From: Chitinophagaceae bacterium
GTDB lineage: Bacteria > Bacteroidota > Bacteroidia > Chitinophagales > Chitinophagaceae
Length of the DNA: 7,664 nucleotides
Assembly: GCA_003526435.1 (NCBI GenBank)
Contig: DPWF01000097.1
Coordinates: 2,320-9,983 of the forward strand
Direction of reading: 5' to 3'
This document shows, piece after piece, positions 1 to 6,544 of this stretch. The translations under genes were made by a program, and so were the position numbers. Positions within the stretch are counted from its first letter, which is position 1. Every line of letters starts with the position of its first letter. The notes below the pieces were generated by a model. The model did not search any database, was not told the origin of the DNA, and saw only the letters and a list, made by a program, of their open reading frames with translations.

Positions 1-271
1 AGAAGTGCTGAAAGACATGGGTTTTGAAGTAATCGAGAAAAAAATCAGTATCGATGACCTGATAGACGCACACCGTGCAGGGTTATTATATGAAGTATTT
101 GGAACAGGTACTGCTGCAACCATTTCATTGATCAAAGAATTGCGTTATAAAGATTATGTAATGCATTTTGATACGGATAAGTGGAAGACTGCTCCTGAAT
201 TAAAAGCACGTCTTACTGATATCCGTGAAGGAAGAGCTGCCGATACACATGGATGGATGTATAAAGTATAA
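1..271 (+). CDS. ilvE: Branched-chain amino acid aminotransferase, C-terminal part (5' end outside window)
   Basis: This enzyme is a PLP-dependent fold-type IV transaminase. It interconverts isoleucine, leucine or valine and 2-oxoglutarate with the branched 2-oxoacids and glutamate, in the cytoplasm. The visible part is about 89 residues and stays in frame to the window's first base, so the start lies upstream; the GTG at position 5 is internal. The key evidence is the segment LLYEVFGTGTAATIS (about residues 28-42 counted from that GTG). It matches the conserved GTGTAA loop that binds the PLP phosphate in this family. The tail IREGRAADTHGWMYKV has the usual D-x-x-GWM ending of the Bacteroidota enzymes. 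Full family members are about 350 residues, so roughly the last quarter is present. The gene ends with TAA and is followed after 21 bp by a hairpin terminator, so it is the last gene of its transcript. The family call is firm. The choice of ilvE over a D-amino-acid transaminase rests on the tail similarity. Confidence 0.9.
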   Translation, partial: EVLKDMGFEVIEKKISIDDLIDAHRAGLLYEVFGTGTAATISLIKELRYKDYVMHFDTDKWKTAPELKARLTDIREGRAADTHGWMYKV

Positions 272-292
272 TTTTCTTTTAAAAGCATTCTT

Positions 293-320
293 AAGGGCTC
301 GCAGTTTGCGAGCCCTTTTT
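293..320 (+). terminator. Rho-independent terminator of the aminotransferase gene, shared with the convergent large gene
   Basis: The arms AAGGGCTCGC (293-302) and GCGAGCCCTT (308-317) pair perfectly over 10 bp around the 5-nt loop AGTTT. A T run follows at 316-321. On the + strand this is a textbook intrinsic terminator. The right edge touches the stop codon (322-320) of the minus-strand gene. On that strand the hairpin follows the stop directly but has a poorer T tract, so termination in that direction is possible but less certain. Confidence 0.9.
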
Positions 321-3300
321 TATAATTTGATAAAGGTTTTCGCAATCACATATTTTCCTGAATGAACTTCAACGATGTAGTGGCCTTTGAATAACCCATT
401 TACATTCATCTGATGGGTGAATGTTTGTTGTTCACCCATCGACCGGCTGATTAATACCTGTCCCTGTAAATTCTTGATCAATATGGTGGTGAGTGCTTTC
501 TGTTTCGCCTGCAATGCTACGATCAGAAAATTAGTAGTTGGTACGGGGTAAAGATTTAGTAAGAGTACATCTTCCGGCGGATCAGGTTGTTGAGGTGATC
601 GGATAACAAACCTGTTTCTTCCAAAACTTCCGGCATCTTGTGTGATATGGAACTGGTAAGACTTATTGGTGTCGATCTTTATTTTGCTGCCAGTGTAGAG
701 ATCATGTAGCTCAAGGTCAATACCTGGCTTTAACCAAACACGGGAAAACCGGAGCATAAACTGACCATTGCTTTTTGTATCGATGCCAATCGGAATAGAG
801 GTTCTGTCGGTCAACCACCTTGCATCAACAGATAATGGAATCGTATCTGTAGTAAGACTGTATAGATTTGATTCCGGGTTGATCATTTTTTCAGCATCTG
901 CTGCGTCATACCTTGTTCTCGCAGCATCTGCATCAAGTATCAATAGTTTATCGTGTATAATATTGTCTTTTAACAATTCTATTTCAAGCTGGTATGTGTT
1001 TTCAATAATATCTTTTAAGGAATCGGGGATAGTTGTCATTAGTTTTGCCTGTTCAGAATAGGATAAAAATAAATGACTGGCTGATGTAGTTTTTATAATA
1101 AAACCATCAAACACCTGAATCATATTATTGGCTGAAAATGCTTTACTGCGGTAGGCGCCATTTGTTGCAAGGCTTGTATCCCAAACCCAGTAATAGTTTC
1201 CAATTCCTTCACTTCTGGTAATATGTTTTGAATTGATCACCGATAGGTAAGGATTGCCTGTTAGCAGATAACTACTGTCAAAGTTGGTAGTAAATTCAAC
1301 TACTACATCTCCGGTAAAAGCTGCCCCGCTTAGCAGAAATGATAAAGAATCTTTAGTCAAGGAAGGGGAGCCTGGTTTTGATAGCACAATTCCTTTCAGT
1401 GATGGCCAGATCATGTTATTATTTGTTGCAACTGACTCCCATGTAATCACTGGCCAATTTTTATTGAGAGTTTGAGGAATGTTTAAAGTATATATACTAT
1501 CGGCAATAGTTTGGGCAGACAGCTCATTTTTAAATGGATGATGCATTAGTAATTCTTTTTGCCGCCCTGTAATATGTTTTGGTATTGACAGTCTTCCTTT
1601 CAATCCAGTGCCTGGTGCATTCGGGTGATTCACGGCTTTTTGTTGGAGGTAAAGTCTGTCATTGGTATTGAATGTTCCTTTTTGAACAGAAAAATAGTCG
1701 CTGATATGCAGGGTGTCGTTGAGTTCAAGATGAAACCCTGAGATAATTAAACGGGCTATCGACTTATTAATGAATATATTGGATTGTAAGAACTGTTTCT
1801 CTTTTCCGGCAGCAATGAGAGTGCCGTATTCAGCGTTGATATTACTCACACCAGACAATGTTCCGGTAAATACAAGTGGAGCATTTAGCATGATGAGTTC
1901 TGAAGTGTCGATAAATAAAGACTTGCAAAATGCACTGTCATTGATCTGTATAATATTTTTATTGCCGGAATGTGTGATATACACATCTGTTTGTCGATCG
2001 GGTGTCAATCCTCCACACCAGTTTGAACCAGTATGCCAGTTATCGGATTGAGTGCCCAACCATAATCCCTTGTTCCTTACTTCAATAACTATATTGTTAG
2101 ATGTGTCTGTGCAGCCGCCAGACGATACGACGCGTCTGAATTGGGTAGAAGTATGTAAACCCTGTGGATGATATATTTCCTGTTCGTACACGCCGCCGGC
2201 TTTTTGATAACCACTACTGCTGTTAGATTCCCAGCTAAACTGATAATTGCCATTTCCTCCTTTTGGTTGATTGCCCTTTAGTGGTTGCGCAGAAAAACCC
2301 GCGCAGATGATTTGGTTTGCCGAAATATGGTTACCGGCAATCGGGGGATTGATTTTTATTTTGATTTTTTGAAATGATGTATTCGCACCATCTGATACCT
2401 GAATGATGCATTCGTCGAACCTTGGTTCTCGGGAAGCAGGTGTGTAAATAATGGTTGACGATAACGGATTGCCGATGTTCCATTTGCTGCTAAATGGCAG
2501 ACCAATGATACTGCCGTTTGTTGGGGCTGAAAGTATTGTCCAGCTTAGTATTTCATTTTGTTCAGCCATATCGAATTTAATAGCATCAGCAAGCCTGAGT
2601 GAACTGCCTGCACAAATTTCTGCTATCACAACACTGTCTTTGAAAACAGGAGCAATGCCGTCAACAAGTACATTACTGAGGCTGCCTATGTTTTTCAAAG
2701 CAGCTTCTAATTTATTTCCGCTGCTGTCTGAAAAATATTGATTGTTTAGCAGGATGTTTCTGATACTGATACCGTTTTTGTCTGATGTTTCTTTTTGTAC
2801 TACCCAGAAAAAAGTCAGCGGATGATTGCTTCCTGCCAAATAGGTAGCCTGGTACACAGTATTGTCAATGGTTATTTCAAGATAGGAGGTCTGTTGAGTA
2901 ACATCACTAACAAGTGGTTCTGAAACAAATACATGGAAATAAAGGGAATCGCCAATACCATATGTTCTGGCAATGGGTGTAATTACATTTGTAACAAACG
3001 GAGTAACTGCATCAACCTTTACAGCGCTGAATACACCGGCATTAAGAATATTATTGTTAAGCAGGTTGCCAGCCAGATCTGTAATGATGGCATTGTTAAG
3101 TGTTACGCTATTGGCCACACGTATGCCATCCATATCAAGTTCATCGGGTTGTATCATGTAACAAAAAATAAACAGTTGATTGTTTTGTACACGTAATAAA
3201 AAAGGATTCCTTATTCTTGTTCCGATCGTAACGGATAAAAGAGGGCTGCCATTTGAACTGTCTATTACAACAACTTCGCTGAATTGTATATATAACAATA

Positions 3301-5326
3301 AGCTATCTCCAGCCTTATACAATGATTTCTCCGGCAGAATGATACGATCAGGAAGTGGCCTTGTCAAATCAATTGCATCATTGTTTTGTACAGCTAGAAA
3401 TGTTGGTTGACTATTTTGATTGCCAGCTTCATCGGATAGTAATATGGTAGTTTCAATATCGTTGTAAGCAGTAATTTCCCGACCACCATTTTTTATAACA
3501 CAAAAAGTTTTCCAGGTACTGTCATCTACTTTTGAGAATTGTTGTAAAGGGTATCCGAGTAAATTTCCTGCAATCATTGTCAGGGATTCTTTTTCAACAT
3601 CAGTATGTACAAATACATGAATGGTGTCTCCTGATTTGTATGGACGATTAGCCAGGTTGACAGAGCGAATTACTGGCCTCGTTTTATCAATTTGAGTTGT
3701 ATTAGCCGTAAATGGCGTATTAAGAATAGTTGGTTCATATAAACCGGAACCAGAAAAAACAGGTGTTATATTTCCGTCGCTGGTTCCTGTATTGATTACG
3801 ATTTGCCAGGATACATGATTGTTTATCAGTTGGATAATCTCTGCATTCGAATCAGCATTTTTTACTAATTGAAAATGATCTGTTTTAATGCCTGTTACTT
3901 TTTCTTTGAATTGTAATTCATATATGATGGTATCGTTGTTGGAAACAGCAGATCCATTTCTTTTAAAACTGATAATACTCGTTGGTGTAAACCAGGAAAG
4001 AATATTTCCATATGCTATACCTGCTGCGTTCTTGCAATAAGTTCGAAAGAAAATTTTTGTACCGGAAGGAAGCTGGTGAATGTCTGCTGAAAAAATGGAA
4101 GTGGTGTCTGCAATAAGAATGCTGTTGTGGTTAATGGACGGAAATGAATCTGTTCCCCAACAAATGCCTGATTCCTGAATAATACCACCTCCGGTTGAGC
4201 TGATTGATCCGAAAACTTTACAACTATTATCGCCTGTCTGAAGAAGAGAATCGGTTTGTACAACAGCTAACTCAGGTTTTGTGATAAACTGTTGAATGAG
4301 GCCATAGCTTATGCCTTGCTGATTTCTAGCTGCAAAACGGTAATAATATTTTTTGGCAGGTAGAAGAAAATCAATGCTAACACGAACCGATACATCACCT
4401 GAGCCTGCAGGAATTGCAGGCGGAACAATAGGTTGTATAGCATATGCTGTCAGGAAATTTTCAGCGGTGTCGATTTGTACTTCTGCTGAAGTATTCAGCA
4501 ACTGGTCATTGATGATAGCCCTGAGTACAACATGCCGGGAGCCAATACTGTCCGGATCAACGGTACTGATGGTAGGTACACCTGCTTGTTGAAATGCTTT
4601 GAAACTAAAATCGTCAATGGCCATGGCATCATCGCTGCCGGTTTCATCAACATCAGACCATTGTAAAAGCAGTTCCTGACCTGGCAACCAACGAATATTA
4701 GAGAGGCTGTCTTCAACCCAAATCTGGTTAACAGCCAAGTGTCCGTTTAAAGTAGCCGCTCCAGTGCTGGAATGCAAAGATGTAAGATTGAACCTGTTGT
4801 TTTTAATTAAACTATCTGTTGCTGGTTTTACAGAATCCCCATATTGGTAACCAAAACGCCAGGTATTACTGTTGCCCGATCCCCCTTTTCGCCATTGAGT
4901 AACCAGGAAACGCATTTGGATACGATTGAGGATGATGCCTGTTTCATTTTTCAGGACGAGTCCAAATGCATATACACCGGTACCTGCAGCAATTGATCCC
5001 AATGCCCGATTCTGGTTGCCGCTGGCTCCAAAGCTGTAAACCCCACTACCTGTGGCAGATCCGGTACTGGTTGAAAAATTTATATTTGGCTGATTTCCAG
5101 ATATTTGTAAAACATGCCAACCCAGCATTCCTATTGCAGCAACCGGTAGTTGGGTGAGAGCGAAAGGGCCTTTTCCAGCAAGCATAAAACTTCCCGAAGC
5201 TGGCAACCCATTAAACGACTGCTCCAGTGTAGTACCGGCTTGTAGATAGGGAAGAGGCGCTAGCTGAGCCGGTAGATGTTTGGCAGAGGTTAACAATAAA
5301 GAGAATAAAAGTATGTATTTCAACAT
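320..5326 (-). CDS. Very large modular secreted/surface protein with a T9SS type A C-terminal sorting domain
   Basis: This 1668-residue protein is probably exported by Sec and then the type IX system to the cell surface or medium. I see no enzymatic motif, so an adhesive or structural role is inferred. Modules in order: signal peptide 1-20 (MLK, hydrophobic YILLFSLLL, likely cut at LPA-Q); a jelly-roll-like region 22-244 ending in DDAMAIDDFSF; two fibronectin-III-like domains about 250-350 and 351-448; an Ig-like domain about 451-546 (YELQFKEKVTGI); three Ig-like repeats at about 547-652, 653-771 and 772-888, each opening with D-x-x-x-P and then Y-x-x-GD; a cadherin-like domain 893-994 (SDGANTSFQKIKIKI); a PKD-like domain 995-1084; a W-x-G...NW segment 1087-1116; a GNPY...YYWVWD region about 1190-1425; and the sorting domain about 1588-1668 (NLYPVP ... 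GLFKGHYIVEV ... KTFIKL). The ATG fits because the signal peptide follows it directly. The export route is well supported; the ligand or function is unknown. Confidence 0.88.
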   Translation of the reverse strand: MLKYILLFSLLLTSAKHLPAQLAPLPYLQAGTTLEQSFNGLPASGSFMLAGKGPFALTQLPVAAIGMLGWHVLQISGNQPNINFSTSTGSATGSGVYSFGASGNQNRALGSIAAGTGVYAFGLVLKNETGIILNRIQMRFLVTQWRKGGSGNSNTWRFGYQYGDSVKPATDSLIKNNRFNLTSLHSSTGAATLNGHLAVNQIWVEDSLSNIRWLPGQELLLQWSDVDETGSDDAMAIDDFSFKAFQQAGVPTISTVDPDSIGSRHVVLRAIINDQLLNTSAEVQIDTAENFLTAYAIQPIVPPAIPAGSGDVSVRVSIDFLLPAKKYYYRFAARNQQGISYGLIQQFITKPELAVVQTDSLLQTGDNSCKVFGSISSTGGGIIQESGICWGTDSFPSINHNSILIADTTSIFSADIHQLPSGTKIFFRTYCKNAAGIAYGNILSWFTPTSIISFKRNGSAVSNNDTIIYELQFKEKVTGIKTDHFQLVKNADSNAEIIQLINNHVSWQIVINTGTSDGNITPVFSGSGLYEPTILNTPFTANTTQIDKTRPVIRSVNLANRPYKSGDTIHVFVHTDVEKESLTMIAGNLLGYPLQQFSKVDDSTWKTFCVIKNGGREITAYNDIETTILLSDEAGNQNSQPTFLAVQNNDAIDLTRPLPDRIILPEKSLYKAGDSLLLYIQFSEVVVIDSSNGSPLLSVTIGTRIRNPFLLRVQNNQLFIFCYMIQPDELDMDGIRVANSVTLNNAIITDLAGNLLNNNILNAGVFSAVKVDAVTPFVTNVITPIARTYGIGDSLYFHVFVSEPLVSDVTQQTSYLEITIDNTVYQATYLAGSNHPLTFFWVVQKETSDKNGISIRNILLNNQYFSDSSGNKLEAALKNIGSLSNVLVDGIAPVFKDSVVIAEICAGSSLRLADAIKFDMAEQNEILSWTILSAPTNGSIIGLPFSSKWNIGNPLSSTIIYTPASREPRFDECIIQVSDGANTSFQKIKIKINPPIAGNHISANQIICAGFSAQPLKGNQPKGGNGNYQFSWESNSSSGYQKAGGVYEQEIYHPQGLHTSTQFRRVVSSGGCTDTSNNIVIEVRNKGLWLGTQSDNWHTGSNWCGGLTPDRQTDVYITHSGNKNIIQINDSAFCKSLFIDTSELIMLNAPLVFTGTLSGVSNINAEYGTLIAAGKEKQFLQSNIFINKSIARLIISGFHLELNDTLHISDYFSVQKGTFNTNDRLYLQQKAVNHPNAPGTGLKGRLSIPKHITGRQKELLMHHPFKNELSAQTIADSIYTLNIPQTLNKNWPVITWESVATNNNMIWPSLKGIVLSKPGSPSLTKDSLSFLLSGAAFTGDVVVEFTTNFDSSYLLTGNPYLSVINSKHITRSEGIGNYYWVWDTSLATNGAYRSKAFSANNMIQVFDGFIIKTTSASHLFLSYSEQAKLMTTIPDSLKDIIENTYQLEIELLKDNIIHDKLLILDADAARTRYDAADAEKMINPESNLYSLTTDTIPLSVDARWLTDRTSIPIGIDTKSNGQFMLRFSRVWLKPGIDLELHDLYTGSKIKIDTNKSYQFHITQDAGSFGRNRFVIRSPQQPDPPEDVLLLNLYPVPTTNFLIVALQAKQKALTTILIKNLQGQVLISRSMGEQQTFTHQMNVNGLFKGHYIVEVHSGKYVIAKTFIKL

Positions 5327-5330
5327 GGTT

Positions 5331-5358
5331 CAGACTTTATAGCTTAAACCTAAGTCTG
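5331..5358. repeat. Inverted repeat in the leader and promoter region of the large gene
   Basis: CAGACTT (5331-5337) is the exact reverse complement of AAGTCTG (5352-5358), with 14 bp between them. The repeat lies 5 bp upstream of the large gene's ATG and overlaps its best candidate -7 element. It could be an operator or a short 5'-leader hairpin. Seven-base arms can arise by chance, so this is only a candidate. Confidence 0.4.
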
Positions 5359-5374
5359 GGAAAGGCTGCATTAA
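5345..5374 (-). promoter_or_regulatory. Candidate weak promoter of the large secreted-protein gene
   Basis: Read on the minus strand, TTA (5374-5372), a 19-bp spacer and TAGGTTTA (5352-5345) match the Bacteroidota pattern TTG / TAnnTTTG with one mismatch in each box. The spacer equals that of the rpsL promoter in the same intergenic region. Transcription would begin about a dozen bases upstream of the ATG at 5326. The two mismatches make this a modest match. No other TAnnTTTG-like element is visible on this strand nearby. Confidence 0.3.
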
Positions 5375-5393
5375 CCGATTGGGCTCGAATCGC

Positions 5394-5426
5394 GTATAAA
5401 TACAGGGCTTCTACATGTATTTATAC
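5394..5426. repeat. Perfect 11-bp inverted repeat in the divergent intergenic region
   Basis: GTATAAATACA (5394-5404) and TGTATTTATAC (5416-5426) are exact reverse complements around an 11-bp spacer. Each arm also contains a near-palindrome, GTATAAATAC and GTATTTATAC, whose starts are 23 bp apart, close to two helical turns. The repeat lies about 70-100 bp upstream of the large gene's ATG and about 170-200 bp upstream of rpsL. The arms are A/T-rich, which makes a stable RNA terminator unlikely. Paired binding sites for a dimeric regulator are a reasonable alternative. No known regulator motif is recognised. Confidence 0.5.
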
Positions 5427-5504
5427 TTATTTTTAGAAAAAGTAGTTGTTTTGGGTGCTAAATCAGACCGGTTGGAGGTACTGGAAACAGCTTTTTATGA
5501 AAGA

Positions 5505-5513
5505 TTATCCACA
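5505..5513 (+). promoter_or_regulatory. Consensus DnaA-box 9-mer (TTATCCACA) upstream of the rpsL promoter
   Basis: The 9-mer TTATCCACA matches the high-affinity DnaA box exactly. It sits 27 bp upstream of the -33 element of the rpsL promoter. I noticed no second box, so this is not evidence for a replication origin. It may be a DnaA-responsive site or a chance match. Confidence 0.3.
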
Positions 5514-5540
5514 GTCTGTCGTAAAAATTTTGAAAACTTT

Positions 5541-5570
5541 TTGAAGTTTGCGATGCAGCCATTACCTTTG
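5541..5570 (+). promoter_or_regulatory. Promoter of the rpsL-rpsG unit (Bacteroidota TTG / TAnnTTTG type)
   Basis: TTG at 5541-5543, within TTTTTG, is followed by a 19-bp spacer and TACCTTTG at 5563-5570. The second box is an exact match to the Bacteroidota -7 consensus TAnnTTTG, and the spacing is the expected one. Transcription should start near 5575-5578, giving a leader of about 20 nt before the rpsL ATG at 5597. That leader has no Shine-Dalgarno sequence, as is usual in this phylum. Confidence 0.75.
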
Positions 5571-5596
5571 CCGTCCGAAATTTTAAACGGTAAAGA

Positions 5597-5977
5597 ATGC
5601 CTACAATACAGCAATTAGTTAGAAAAGGTCGCGAAATTATCAGGGCCAAAAGTAAATCAAGGGCTTTGGATGCTTGTCCGCAGCGTCGCGGCGTGTGTAC
5701 CAGGGTGTACACTACCACTCCAAAGAAACCGAACTCAGCTCTGCGTAAAGTAGCGAAAGTGCGTCTGACCAATAAAGTAGAAGTTATCGCATATATCCCT
5801 GGTGAGGGTCACAATTTACAGGAGCACTCAATCGTATTGATCCGTGGTGGTCGTGTGAAGGATCTTCCGGGTGTACGTTACCACATCGTTCGTGGTAGTC
5901 TCGATACTGCCGGTGTGAAAGACCGTAAGAAGAGCCGTTCTAAATACGGAACAAAGAAAGAAAAGGCAAAAAAATAA
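5597..5977 (+). CDS. rpsL: 30S ribosomal protein S12
   Basis: S12 lies at the decoding centre of the small subunit, contacts 16S rRNA and helps control tRNA selection accuracy. The 126-residue protein aligns along its whole length with the family (E. coli S12 is 124 residues). It contains [25 protein letters not shown] at about residues 27-51, [28 protein letters not shown] at about 69-96 and [13 protein letters not shown] near the end. The lysines whose mutation gives streptomycin resistance in other bacteria (K43 in the PKKPNS loop and K88 in GRVKDLPG, Met counted as 1) are both wild type. D89, the residue methylthiolated by RimO elsewhere, is present. The start is the only sensible ATG, giving the family's standard N-terminus, and follows a strong promoter. 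rpsG follows after 36 nt in the same direction, so the two genes are surely cotranscribed. Confidence 0.99.
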   Translation: MPTIQQLVRKGREIIRAKSKSRALDACPQRRGVCTRVYTTTPKKPNSALRKVAKVRLTNKVEVIAYIPGEGHNLQEHSIVLIRGGRVKDLPGVRYHIVRGSLDTAGVKDRKKSRSKYGTKKEKAKK

Positions 5978-6013
5978 CCTAATAATCTGTTAATCAGCTA
6001 ATTACTATACGTC

Positions 6014-6481
6014 ATGCGTAAAGCACAAGCCAAAAAATTACCCTTAGCACCAGATGGTCGTTTCAATGACAAACTGGTAACCCGTTTTATTAATAACCTG
6101 ATGTGGCAGGGTAAAAAAAGTACTGCGATCAATATTTTCTATGATGCAGTAGACAAGGTAACCAAGATGACTGGTGAAGATGGCTATGAGACCTGGAAAA
6201 GGGCGATTGCCAATGTTACCCCTGCTGTAGAGGTAAGAAGCCGTCGTATTGGTGGTGCTACTTTCCAGATTCCTTCAGAAGTACGTCCTGACCGTAAAAT
6301 CTCTTTGAGCATGAAATGGTTGATTCGTTTTTCCCGCGACCGTAACGGTAAAACGATTGCTGATAAATTGGCAAACGAAATCGTTGCAGCTTCAAAAGGT
6401 GAAGGTGGAGCAGTAAAAAAGAAAGAAGATACGCATCGTATGGCTGAAGCTAACAAAGCGTTCTCTCACTTTAAAGTATAA
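6014..6481 (+). CDS. rpsG: 30S ribosomal protein S7
   Basis: S7 is a primary 16S rRNA-binding protein that nucleates assembly of the 30S head and lines the E site. The product is 155 residues, the normal bacterial length. Recognisable blocks are FINNLMWQGKKSTAINIFYDAV (about residues 25-46), the VRSRRIGGATFQIPSEVRPDRK block (about 74-95) and the ending DTHRMAEANKAFSHFKV, close to the family's HRMAEANKAFAHY. The start is the ATG that gives the Bacteroidota-type N-terminus MRKAQAKK; no Shine-Dalgarno sequence precedes it. It is the second gene of a two-gene unit with rpsL. A strong hairpin terminator follows within 25 bp and the next gene is on the other strand, so fusA, which usually follows rpsG, is absent here. 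Confidence 0.99.
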   Translation: MRKAQAKKLPLAPDGRFNDKLVTRFINNLMWQGKKSTAINIFYDAVDKVTKMTGEDGYETWKRAIANVTPAVEVRSRRIGGATFQIPSEVRPDRKISLSMKWLIRFSRDRNGKTIADKLANEIVAASKGEGGAVKKKEDTHRMAEANKAFSHFKV

Positions 6482-6503
6482 TAAACTTAAGCTTTAAATA
6501 TCT

Positions 6504-6538
6504 AAAAACTCCCGTTTCGAAAGAACCGGGAGTTTTTT
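6504..6538. terminator. Bidirectional Rho-independent terminator between rpsG and the OsmC-family gene
   Basis: AAAAACTCCCG (6504-6514) and CGGGAGTTTTT (6527-6537) form a perfect 11-bp stem around a 12-nt loop. Because the stem begins with A residues and ends with T residues, both strands end the hairpin with a T run. It can therefore terminate rpsL-rpsG from the left and the OsmC gene from the right. It lies in the 63-bp gap between the two convergent stop codons. Confidence 0.92.
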
Positions 6539-6544
6539 ATTGTA

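Noticed and set aside
4015..4263. Minus-strand 82-codon open frame inside the large gene
   Set aside because: It lies wholly inside the coding sequence of the 1668-residue protein in another frame and has no recognisable protein features.
320..5326. Recent horizontal transfer of the large gene
   Set aside because: No insertion sequence, integrase, tRNA or flanking repeats are visible, and the T9SS sorting domain fits the host phylum. Lower codon bias than in rpsL/rpsG is expected for a less expressed gene.
5394..5426. The 11-bp inverted repeat as a transcription terminator
   Set aside because: The arms are almost all A/T and the structure lies between divergent genes, where no transcript needs to end; an operator or chance repeat is more likely.
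5505..5513. Replication origin near rpsL, based on the DnaA box
   Set aside because: Only one box was noticed, with no box cluster, no unwinding-type repeats and no dnaA or dnaN beside it.
5415..5618. A 67-codon + strand open frame ahead of rpsL, considered as a leader peptide or small gene
   Set aside because: It overlaps the rpsL start in another frame, spans the promoter so it would not be on the main transcript, and its translation shows no domain or signal pattern.
5458..5772. Minus-strand 104-codon open frame antisense to the rpsL start
   Set aside because: It is antisense to rpsL, whose S12 sequence is unmistakable, and the translation resembles nothing known.
6184..6456. Minus-strand 90-codon open frame antisense to rpsG
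   Set aside because: It lies entirely within rpsG, a certain gene, and looks like an antisense shadow.
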